5,385 nucleotides of DNA from Pseudomonadales bacterium (GTDB lineage Bacteria > Pseudomonadota > Gammaproteobacteria > Pseudomonadales > Azotimanducaceae), in assembly GCA_028822125.1 (NCBI GenBank), contig JAPKEK010000221.1, positions 1-5,385 on the forward strand. Reading direction: 5' to 3'. Shown here in pieces: positions 1 to 5,385 of the stretch; positions within the stretch are counted from its first letter, which is position 1, and each line of letters begins with the position of its first letter. A program made the position numbers and the translations under genes. Under the pieces are notes generated by a model. That model was not told the DNA's origin, ran no database searches, and worked only from the letters and a program-made list of their open reading frames with translations.

Positions 1-138
1 TGGTCAGGGAGTCGTTTCATCTATTATTACCTTGCTCTGCTGTTTTTTTTCCAGCTCATGTGTCTGCTGTTAGTATCGCTCGCATTAGTGGATAGTTTAT
101 TGAATTTAAGAAAGCGGATTGAATTAAAAGAGGGTTAG
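1..138 (+). CDS. C-terminal end of a DUF2232/YybS-like membrane protein (partial, 5' end outside window)
   Basis: The frame beginning at base 1 is open for 45 codons and stops at TAG 136-138; it has no start inside the window, so this is the tail of a longer gene. Residues about 6-34 are strongly hydrophobic (FIYYYLALLFFF, then LMCLLLVSLALV), consistent with one or two closely spaced transmembrane helices. The protein ends in a basic, hydrophilic tail (NLRKRIELKEG). The stop lies 2 bases before rplI, so the two genes are probably co-transcribed and translationally coupled. In many gammaproteobacteria a DUF2232 multi-pass membrane protein of unknown function sits between rpsR and rplI and ends in a similar helix plus basic tail. 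The family assignment rests on position and this character, not on a diagnostic motif. The reading frame itself is fairly secure. Confidence 0.7.
   Translation, partial: WSGSRFIYYYLALLFFFQLMCLLLVSLALVDSLLNLRKRIELKEG
129..134 (+). promoter_or_regulatory. Ribosome binding site of rplI
   Basis: AGAGGG lies 6 bases before the ATG at 141, inside the last codons of the upstream membrane-protein gene. It is a good purine-rich Shine-Dalgarno sequence at normal spacing and supports the rplI start. The overlap with the upstream coding end suggests terminating ribosomes help initiation here. Confidence 0.75.
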
Positions 139-140
139 AA

Positions 141-602
141 ATGGAAGTCATTCTTTTAGAAAATATAGCAAACCTGGGTAAGCTCGGTGATACTGTTAAC
201 GTTAAAGCCGGCTATGGGCGGAATTTTCTGGTTCCACAGGCGAAAGCTGTAACAGCAACGGCAGAGAACCTGAAGGTGTTTGAATCCCGAAAAGCTGAAC
301 TGCTCAAAGAGGCAGGGGATCAGTTGAGTCGGGCAGAGCAGCGCAAAATAGAAATTGAAGCAGTTACCATTACTATTTATGCGAATGTAGGTGAAGAAGG
401 CAAGCTTTTTGGCTCAGTCACAGTACGTGAAATTGCAGATAAAGTTACTGAGATGGGTGTTGAGGTTGATCGCAGTGAAGTGCGCCTTCCTGATGGGCCT
501 TTGCGCAATGTTGGCGAGTATGAAGTTGAGATTGCCCTGCATATTGGGGTTCATGCTAATCTAAAAGTGATCGTTGAGGCCGAGGAATCATTTCCATCTT
601 AG
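141..602 (+). CDS. rplI: 50S ribosomal protein L9 (bL9)
   Basis: bL9 is an elongated protein of the large ribosomal subunit that binds 23S rRNA near the L1 stalk base and helps limit frameshifting and translational bypassing. The 153 residues compare with 149 in E. coli. The N-terminal RNA-binding domain (about 1-50) opens with MEVILLENIANLGKLGD and holds the family signature GYGRNFLVPQ at 24-33. Residues about 45-75 fit the long connecting helix. The C-terminal domain (about 78-150) carries GKLFGSVTVREIAD and SEVRLPDGPLRNVGEYEV. Gly26 matches my memory of Pseudomonas L9 (GYGRN), where E. coli has Ala; Ala34 replaces the Gly of the common PQGKA. The ATG start is supported by AGAGGG 6 bases upstream and by the conserved N-terminus. 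The gene follows the membrane-protein gene by 2 bases and precedes dnaB by 46. It looks intact. Confidence 0.98.
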   Translation: MEVILLENIANLGKLGDTVNVKAGYGRNFLVPQAKAVTATAENLKVFESRKAELLKEAGDQLSRAEQRKIEIEAVTITIYANVGEEGKLFGSVTVREIADKVTEMGVEVDRSEVRLPDGPLRNVGEYEVEIALHIGVHANLKVIVEAEESFPS

Positions 603-636
603 TAGCTATGATTTACTCTAGTACAACACCCTTGAA

Positions 637-642
637 AAAGAG
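637..642 (+). promoter_or_regulatory. Ribosome binding site supporting the TTG start of dnaB
   Basis: AAAGAG, within GAAAAAGAG, sits 6 bases before TTG 649-651. It decides the start: the in-frame stop TAG at 619-621 rules out anything further upstream, and the codons between that stop and 649 contain no ATG, GTG or TTG. It is weaker than the rplI site because it lacks a GG core. Confidence 0.6.
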
Positions 643-648
643 TTATCT

Positions 649-2022
649 TTGGTTATCGCATTTGATGACAGTCAGGAAGGACTAAAGGTCCCACCGCATT
701 CCATTGACGCTGAACGTTCAGTGCTTGGCGGTCTGATGCTTGACGCGCAGGCATGGGATAGTATTTCTGCGATTCTGACTGCTGAAGAATTTTACCGATC
801 AGAGCATCGTCCTATTTTTCGGGCCATGGAATGGCTGGTAGACCATAATAAACCCCTTGATATCGTGACCCTAGCCGAAACCCTTGAACTCCACGGCGAG
901 CTGGACCTGGTAGGTGGTATGGGGTATCTGAGTGAACTGGCGGATTCCACGCCGACCGCATCTAACGTTCCAGCTTATGCAGAGATCGTGCTCGAACGGG
1001 CAACGGTGAGGAAATTGATTGCGGTTGCGCATGAAATCGCAGAGAGCGGATTCAATCCTCAGGGGAGAGATAGTGCTCGTCTGGTCGACGAAGCAGAAAG
1101 CAAGGTGTTTCAGATCGGCGATGAGCGACCCTCCCGTGGGGGTCCACAGACCATTCGGCCTCTGCTGACTGCAGCCGTGGAAAAAATCGATGAATTGTAT
1201 CTGACCAAAGGTGCCTTGACCGGTATCAGCAGTGGTTTTAAAGATATCGATGATATTACCAGCGGTCTGCAGCAGGCTGATTTAATAATTGTTGCCGGCC
1301 GCCCCTCCATGGGCAAAACAGCGCTAATGATGAATATGGCTGAAAGTGCAGTGATCGCCGGAGACAAGCCGGTGCTGGTGTTTAGTCTGGAGATGCCCTC
1401 GCACTCCTTAATACTGAGAATGCTGTCGTCGTTGGGCCGAATTGATCAGACAAAAATACGCACAGGGCAGTTGGGTGATGATGACTGGCCGAGACTGACC
1501 TCAGCAGTCACCCTGCTAAATGATAAGCCCCTGTTCGTAGACGACACGCCAGCACTAACCCCTAACGAGATCCGTTCCAGGAGCCGGCGTATAGCTCGGG
1601 AGCACGGTGCCTTGGGTATGATTGTTGTTGATTACCTGCAGTTAATGCAGACCTCCGGTACACCGGAGAACAGGGCGGTGGAAATCTCGGAGATCTCCAG
1701 ATCTCTAAAGTCCATTGCCAAGGAATTTAACTGCCCTGTTGTTGCCGGATCGCAGTTGAACCGGGGCCTTGAGCAGCGCACCGATAAACGACCGATCATG
1801 TCTGATTTACGTGAATCAGGTGCCATTGAGCAGGATGCTGATTTGATTATGGCTGTCTACAGGGATGAGGTTTACCACGATGATACTGAGGATAAAGGCA
1901 TTGCTGAAATCATTATTCTTAAACAGCGTAACGGGCCAATCGGCCGTAAGAAATTAGCCTTTATCGGGCAGTTTACTAAATTTGAAGATTTGGCTCGAGA
2001 CTACGAAGACTACTATCAATGA
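649..2022 (+). CDS. dnaB: Replicative DNA helicase DnaB
   Basis: DnaB is the hexameric ATP-driven 5'-3' helicase that encircles the lagging-strand template at the fork and recruits DnaG primase. The product has 457 residues (E. coli 471). The N-terminal helical domain spans about 14-115, starting at the conserved KVPPHSIDAERSVLGGLML. A linker covers about 150-195. The RecA-like motor domain has Walker A GRPSMGKT at 217-224, catalytic Glu248 in FSLEMP, Walker B ending MIVVDYLQL at 324-332, SQLNRGLEQR at 368-377, SDLRESGAIEQDAD at 385-398, and the hairpin KQRNGPIG with Lys425 and Arg427, matching the E. coli Arg442 finger region. Walker A is uninterrupted, so there is no intein. The start is TTG: conservation is already strong at codon 13, and no ATG or GTG is available upstream. 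The stop overlaps the alr start as ATGA. The E. coli N-terminal extension is about 14 residues longer; otherwise the gene is normal. Confidence 0.97.
   Translation: MVIAFDDSQEGLKVPPHSIDAERSVLGGLMLDAQAWDSISAILTAEEFYRSEHRPIFRAMEWLVDHNKPLDIVTLAETLELHGELDLVGGMGYLSELADSTPTASNVPAYAEIVLERATVRKLIAVAHEIAESGFNPQGRDSARLVDEAESKVFQIGDERPSRGGPQTIRPLLTAAVEKIDELYLTKGALTGISSGFKDIDDITSGLQQADLIIVAGRPSMGKTALMMNMAESAVIAGDKPVLVFSLEMPSHSLILRMLSSLGRIDQTKIRTGQLGDDDWPRLTSAVTLLNDKPLFVDDTPALTPNEIRSRSRRIAREHGALGMIVVDYLQLMQTSGTPENRAVEISEISRSLKSIAKEFNCPVVAGSQLNRGLEQRTDKRPIMSDLRESGAIEQDADLIMAVYRDEVYHDDTEDKGIAEIIILKQRNGPIGRKKLAFIGQFTKFEDLARDYEDYYQ
1127..1144 (+). other. GC-rich stem-loop inside dnaB, at the interdomain linker
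   Basis: GACCCTC (1127-1133) can pair with GGGGGTC (1138-1144) around a CCGT loop, giving 7 pairs including one T-G wobble. It falls in codons for ERPSRGGP, the linker between the helical and motor domains. No T-tract follows, so it is not a terminator. The pairing is seen directly; any role is unknown and it may be coincidence. Confidence 0.3.
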
Positions 2023-3074
2023 GCGAGGTTATGGCGACGGCTGAAATCAGCCTCGATAGTATTGAGTTCAATTTCAACCAGGCTCGGCTGGCGGCACCGA
2101 AAAGTAAGATCATGGCAGTGGTTAAGGCTGATGCCTATGGTCATGGTGCTGTGAAGGTGGCGCAGCGTCTGCAGGCTGCAGATGCGTTTGCAGTCGCCAG
2201 GCTGAGTGAAGCTGTGGAGCTGCGCCAGGCTGGCATCCAGCAGCCTATTACATTGCTCAGCGGGGTGTTCCAGGCGAGCCAGGCTCAGCTGGCAGCTGAC
2301 TATGATATCGACTTGGTAATTCATGATGAATCCCAGCTGGTATTGCTTAAGGGCCAGTCTCATCGAGTTTGGTTAAAGCTCGACACGGGTATGCATCGAT
2401 TGGGAATAGACCCTAAGGCCTTACCTCTTTTCTTAAATGCAATCGCCGAGTCGAGGCTGCTGGGGCTGATGAGTCATTTTTCCGATGCTGACCAACCGAG
2501 TCATCCCAAGAATGCCAAGCAGATGGAAAAATTACTGGCGCTGACAGATTCGATTGAAGCACCCCTGAGTATGGCAAATTCTGCCGCTATACTATCGTTT
2601 CCATCATCCCACCTGGATTGGATTCGGCCGGGCATCATGCTTTACGGATCAAATCCACTAATGGATAGAGAAGTTAATTTAATGCCGGCCATGCAACTGA
2701 CTGCACCCGTGATAGCAATCAAGAAGTTAAGCATAGCGGACACGGTGGGTTATGGTAGTAGCTGGTCGGCACAGTCCGCAGGTCGTGTGGGTGTTGTTGC
2801 CATGGGTTATGCGGATGGTTATCCAAGGGAGATAGGTGGAGGTACTCGGGTCTACCTGAACGGTCACGAGGAGAAAATAGTAGGGCGTATTTCAATGGAT
2901 ATGCTGTCGGTTAGTTTCTCGCCTGATCAATTGGCTCAGGTCGGCGATACCGTGGAATTTTGGGGCAGCAGAATTCCCATAGAAAGCATCGCAGCGCAGG
3001 CACAGACCCTGTCTTATAGGTTGATGTGTAATGTCGGCCCCAGAGTTCCCAGGATTTACAGAGAAGCCACCTGA
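2019..3074 (+). CDS. alr: Alanine racemase, PLP-dependent (fold type III)
   Basis: Alr interconverts L- and D-alanine in the cytoplasm, supplying D-Ala for the peptidoglycan stem peptide. The 351 residues compare with 359 in E. coli Alr. The N-terminal TIM barrel carries the PLP-lysine motif AVVKADAYGHG at 33-43, with Lys36 the expected Schiff-base lysine. KLDTGMHRLG at 120-129 contains Arg127 and Lys120; the latter matches the lysine that is carbamylated in some homologues. RPGIMLYG is at 203-210. The C-terminal beta domain has VGYGSSW and then MGYADGYPR, where Tyr264 is the expected second catalytic base, followed by GRISMDM at 289-295. The ATG at 2019 overlaps the dnaB stop by 4 bases and has only a weak GAAG (2005-2008) upstream, so translation probably depends on coupling. 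An in-frame ATG at 2031 would remove 4 residues; its GAGG is only 2 bases away, so I prefer 2019. The catabolic paralogue DadX is unlikely, with no dadA nearby. Confidence 0.95.
   Translation: MSEVMATAEISLDSIEFNFNQARLAAPKSKIMAVVKADAYGHGAVKVAQRLQAADAFAVARLSEAVELRQAGIQQPITLLSGVFQASQAQLAADYDIDLVIHDESQLVLLKGQSHRVWLKLDTGMHRLGIDPKALPLFLNAIAESRLLGLMSHFSDADQPSHPKNAKQMEKLLALTDSIEAPLSMANSAAILSFPSSHLDWIRPGIMLYGSNPLMDREVNLMPAMQLTAPVIAIKKLSIADTVGYGSSWSAQSAGRVGVVAMGYADGYPREIGGGTRVYLNGHEEKIVGRISMDMLSVSFSPDQLAQVGDTVEFWGSRIPIESIAAQAQTLSYRLMCNVGPRVPRIYREAT
3060..3066 (+). promoter_or_regulatory. Ribosome binding site of radA
   Basis: AGAGAAG lies 7 bases before the ATG at 3074, within the last codons of alr. 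It is a moderate Shine-Dalgarno match. With the TGATG stop-start overlap it fits reinitiation by ribosomes finishing alr. Confidence 0.5.
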
Positions 3075-4444
3075 TGAAGAAGTCCAGAATAGCCTTTGTC
3101 TGTTCCGACTGTGGTTCTGAATACGCCAAGTGGCAGGGCCAGTGCCATGACTGTGGTGTGTGGAATACGTTAAAGCAATTGAATTTGGGTGGACCCAGAG
3201 AAAAGCGCCGTAGCGAGGGTTTCTCTGGCATGGCAGAAGATGCCCGCACGCTGGATGAGGTAGATGTAGCCAACACACCAAGAATTCCTACCGTTTCCGC
3301 AGAGATTAATCGAGTTCTCGGTGGCGGTTTGGTGCCTGGATCGGCGATACTGATCAGCGGCAGCCCAGGTGCTGGAAAGAGTACTTTGCTGATCCAGATT
3401 TTATGTGCGCTGGCTGAAAACTATGCGGCGCTGTACGTGACCGGCGAGGAGAGTCTGTCGCAGATAGCCCTGCGGGCCACTCGGTTACAGTTGCCCCTGG
3501 GTAAGTTAAAGGTCATGTCACAGACTGCAGTTGAGGCCATCAGTCTAACCTGGGATGAGGTAAAACCATCTATTATCGTTATTGATTCTATTCAGGTCAT
3601 GAGCTCGAATGCTGTTGAGTCTGCACCGGGGAGCGTGTCTCAGGTAAGGGAAACAGCTGCAGCACTGATCCAGAAAGCGAAACAATCCAATACGGTGTTG
3701 TTTATTGTAGGGCATGTAACCAAAGAGGGTAATCTTGCCGGGCCTCGTGTGCTCGAGCACATGATTGATACTTTTTTGATGCTGGAAGGAGAATCTGACA
3801 ACCGCTATCGGACCTTACGATCCCTGAAGAACCGCTTCGGTGCGGTTAATGAGCTGGGTATTTTTGCCATGACCGAGAAAGGTCTGAAAGACGTGGCAAA
3901 CCCCTCGGCGATCTTTCTTAACCGGGCCGCTCAGGCGACCGCCGGTAGTGTGGTCATGGTTGTCTGGGAGGGAACCCGTCCTTTGTTGGTCGAAGCTCAG
4001 GCGCTGGTTGATCAGAGTAGTAATTCCAGCCCAAGAAGAGTGGTAGTCGGTTTTGAACAGAACAGACTGGCAATGTTACTAGCCGTTCTGCATCGTCATG
4101 GAGGCCTGCAGGTAGCTGATCAGGATGTTTTTATCAACGCGGTGGGGGGAATTCGCGTCGATGAAACCAGCAGTGATCTGGCAGTGGTCCTGGCTGTTAT
4201 TTCCAGTTTCCGGAATAAACCCCTGCCGCAGAACTTGATTTGTTTTGGTGAAATTGGCTTGTCGGGGGAAATCAGGCCGGTACCCAATGGTCAGGAGCGT
4301 CTGCGGGAAGCTGCCAAGCATGGTTTTGCAATGGCTATAGTACCGCAGGGCAATGTATCAAAGCAGGCCATCCCTGGTATCCAGATCAGAGGCGTAACCA
4401 GTCTGGCAGATGCCATTGCGCTGATTGACGACTTAGTCAGTTAG
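3074..4444 (+). CDS. radA: DNA repair and recombination protein RadA (Sms)
   Basis: RadA processes recombination intermediates with RecA; the Streptococcus pneumoniae protein is a DnaB-type hexameric helicase that extends D-loops. The product has 456 residues (E. coli 460). A C4 zinc finger uses Cys10, Cys13, Cys24 and Cys27. The RecA-like ATPase core has Walker A GSPGAGKST at 96-104, TGEES at 123-127, Walker B IIVIDSIQV at 167-175 with Asp171, and the RadA-specific KNRFG at 252-256. A Lon-like C-terminal domain covers about 275-456, with EQNRLAMLLAVLHRHGG, FGEIGLSGEIRPVP and GQERLREAAKHG. By eye, the site of Lon's catalytic lysine is Glu408 in GQER, consistent with a non-proteolytic domain. 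The ATG shares its A with the alr stop (TGATG), indicating coupling. The conserved FVCSDCG begins at residue 8, so the start is secure. The stop is 2 bases from the convergent ettA stop. All motifs are intact. Confidence 0.97.
   Translation: MKKSRIAFVCSDCGSEYAKWQGQCHDCGVWNTLKQLNLGGPREKRRSEGFSGMAEDARTLDEVDVANTPRIPTVSAEINRVLGGGLVPGSAILISGSPGAGKSTLLIQILCALAENYAALYVTGEESLSQIALRATRLQLPLGKLKVMSQTAVEAISLTWDEVKPSIIVIDSIQVMSSNAVESAPGSVSQVRETAAALIQKAKQSNTVLFIVGHVTKEGNLAGPRVLEHMIDTFLMLEGESDNRYRTLRSLKNRFGAVNELGIFAMTEKGLKDVANPSAIFLNRAAQATAGSVVMVVWEGTRPLLVEAQALVDQSSNSSPRRVVVGFEQNRLAMLLAVLHRHGGLQVADQDVFINAVGGIRVDETSSDLAVVLAVISSFRNKPLPQNLICFGEIGLSGEIRPVPNGQERLREAAKHGFAMAIVPQGNVSKQAIPGIQIRGVTSLADAIALIDDLVS
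4421..4440 (+). other. Imperfect stem-loop at the 3' end of radA (weak)
   Basis: CTGATTGA (4421-4428) can pair with TTAGTCAG (4433-4440) around a CGAC loop: 8 pairs, two of them G-T wobbles. A six-T run occurs on the same strand at 4456-4461, but 15 bases separate it from the stem, too far for a standard intrinsic terminator. On the opposite strand the wobbles become A-C mismatches, so any structure would favour the radA transcript. Function is uncertain. Confidence 0.25.
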
Positions 4445-4446
4445 GG

Positions 4447-5385
4447 TCAGGCAAGTTTTTTGTATCTAACCCGGGTTGGCAGATTGCCCGTGTCACCCAC
4501 ACGTTTCTTCCTGTCTGCTTCATATTCAGAGTAATTACCCTCAAAGAAAGTGGCTTCGCTGTCGCCCTCAAAAGCCAGAATATGCGTTGCTACACGGTCC
4601 AGAAACCAACGGTCATGGGAAATGATCATCATCGAACCGGGGTAGGTTTCTATTGCGGATTCCAGTGCTCTCAGGGTTTCTATATCCAAATCATTGGTGG
4701 GTTCATCCAGGAGCAGGAAGTTCGCACCAATCTTCAGCAGCTTTGCAAGATGCACCCGATTGCGTTCACCGCCGGACAGATCTTTGACTAATTTTTGCTG
4801 GTCAGATCCGCGAAAGTTAAATCGGCCTACATAGGCCCTGGATGAACTCTCATATTTGCCGATGCGAATCATCTCGCTACCTTCGGATATTTCCTCCCAG
4901 ACGGTTTTATCACCGCTGAGACTGTCTCTGCTCTGGTCGACATAGCCTAGCTGGACGGTGGCACCTAATTCAACGGTGCCCGCGTCAACCGCGGTCTGGC
5001 CACTGACCATTTTGAATAAAGTGGACTTGCCGGCGCCGTTACCACCGATGATTCCAACAATGGCGCCTTTTGGTACCGTGAACGTTAAATCAGATATCAA
5101 CAGTCTGTCGGCAAACGCCTTGCTGATATTATTAACGCTGAGTACCTGGTCTCCCAATCTGGGACCAGGCGGGATGTAGAGTTCCTGAGTTTCGTTTCTT
5201 GATTGGAACTCCTGGCTGTTAAGTTCTTCAAAACGAGACATTCTCGCACGGTTCTTGGCTTGTCGTGCTTTCGGTTGTGAGCGGACCCATTGCAGTTCAG
5301 CTTTGATTGCTTTCTGCCTTGATTGTTCCTGCCGTTCTTCGATTTCCAGTCTTTTTGCTTTGGCTTCGAGCCAGGCCGAGTAATT
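4447..5385 (-). CDS. ettA: Energy-dependent translational throttle protein EttA, ABC-F ATPase (partial, N-terminal part outside window)
   Basis: EttA binds the ribosomal E site and gates entry into elongation according to ATP/ADP balance. The frame is open from TGA 4447-4449 to the window edge, giving 312 residues of an expected 555 or so; about 240 N-terminal residues, including the first ABC domain, lie outside. Residues 1-70 are the charged interdomain arm (P-site tRNA-interaction motif), beginning NYSAWLEAKAKRLE and continuing through QWVRSQPKARQAKNRARMSR into FEELNSQEF and YIPPGPRLGD. The second ABC domain has Walker A GGNGAGKST at 114-122, Q-loop Gln151, signature LSGGE at 203-207, Walker B LLLDEP with Glu228, and the H-switch His257 in ISHDRWFLDR. 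The Met at 5239-5241 lies inside the conserved arm and is not the start. The arm sequence separates EttA from Uup and YheS. The gene converges on radA. Confidence 0.95.
   Translation of the reverse strand, partial: NYSAWLEAKAKRLEIEERQEQSRQKAIKAELQWVRSQPKARQAKNRARMSRFEELNSQEFQSRNETQELYIPPGPRLGDQVLSVNNISKAFADRLLISDLTFTVPKGAIVGIIGGNGAGKSTLFKMVSGQTAVDAGTVELGATVQLGYVDQSRDSLSGDKTVWEEISEGSEMIRIGKYESSSRAYVGRFNFRGSDQQKLVKDLSGGERNRVHLAKLLKIGANFLLLDEPTNDLDIETLRALESAIETYPGSMMIISHDRWFLDRVATHILAFEGDSEATFFEGNYSEYEADRKKRVGDTGNLPTRVRYKKLA

Noticed and set aside
100..127. TTGAAT (100-105) followed by AATTAA (122-127), a possible promoter for rplI.
   Set aside because: The -10 element is poor and transcription would begin within or just before the ribosome binding site. 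rplI is more simply read from the upstream operon.
607..612. TATGAT between rplI and dnaB, resembling a sigma70 -10 box.
   Set aside because: No acceptable -35 hexamer at 16-18 bases spacing (AGGAAT, GGAATC and GAATCA are poor) and no extended -10 TG. An independent dnaB promoter is not supported.
710..721. Perfect 12-base palindrome CTGAACGTTCAG in the start of dnaB.
   Set aside because: About one such palindrome is expected by chance in a window this size; it lies inside highly conserved codons and is not near a promoter.
1297..1320. Possible intein at the DnaB Walker A, a known insertion site.
   Set aside because: The P-loop GRPSMGKT is contiguous and the protein has normal length, so no intein is present.
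2078..2297. Imperfect repeat CCAGGCTCRGCTGGCRGC, at 2078 and again 201 bases later in alr.
   Set aside because: Both copies encode ordinary Alr residues (QARLAA and QAQLAA) that fit the family; similarity comes from coincident Ala/Gln/Leu codons, with only two copies.
2892..3281. Long open frames on the minus strand across the alr-radA junction.
   Set aside because: They lie opposite well-supported conserved genes, have no recognisable domains, and their products look like shadow translations rich in Cys, His, Pro and Ser. The same applies to antisense frames at 1110-1367, 1632-1826, 2016-2363, 3545-3760 and 4079-4321, and to plus-strand frames opposite ettA at 4582-4791 and 4958-5179.
4446..4465. 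Six-T run shortly after the radA stop as an intrinsic terminator.
   Set aside because: No stable stem abuts the T-run; the nearest stem (4421-4440) is 15 bases away and includes wobbles.

Overview
This window is ordinary chromosomal housekeeping DNA from a gammaproteobacterium. The ribosomal protein L9, DnaB, alanine racemase, RadA and EttA proteins all resemble Escherichia coli and Pseudomonas versions across their lengths. A small membrane-protein gene directly before rplI is an arrangement I associate with Pseudomonas-like and marine gammaproteobacteria; in E. coli rplI instead follows priB-rpsR, and dnaB-alr lies elsewhere. G+C is roughly half by eye. I cannot name a family or genus.

Layout: positions 1-138 hold the last 45 codons of a membrane protein, probably the DUF2232/YybS-like gene commonly found between rpsR and rplI. 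rplI (141-602) follows 2 bases later. After a 46-base gap come dnaB (649-2022, TTG start), alr (2019-3074, overlapping dnaB by 4 bases in an ATGA junction) and radA (3074-4444, overlapping alr by 1 base in a TGATG junction). On the opposite strand, ettA ends at 4447, only 2 bases from the radA stop. It runs open off the right edge, so only its C-terminal 312 codons are present.

Function: the plus-strand genes look like one polycistronic run. L9 belongs to the large ribosomal subunit, DnaB unwinds the replication fork, Alr makes D-alanine for peptidoglycan, and RadA is a DnaB-fold motor for recombination intermediates. Convergent ettA encodes a ribosome-binding ABC-F ATPase that gates the first steps of elongation according to ATP/ADP balance.

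All complete genes look intact, with their catalytic motifs present. I found no mobile element, CRISPR array, tRNA, rRNA, intein or unknown gene cassette. No stretch over 300 bases lacks a gene. I see no evidence for an undescribed system; the points worth checking concern start codons, overlapping gene ends and transcript structure.
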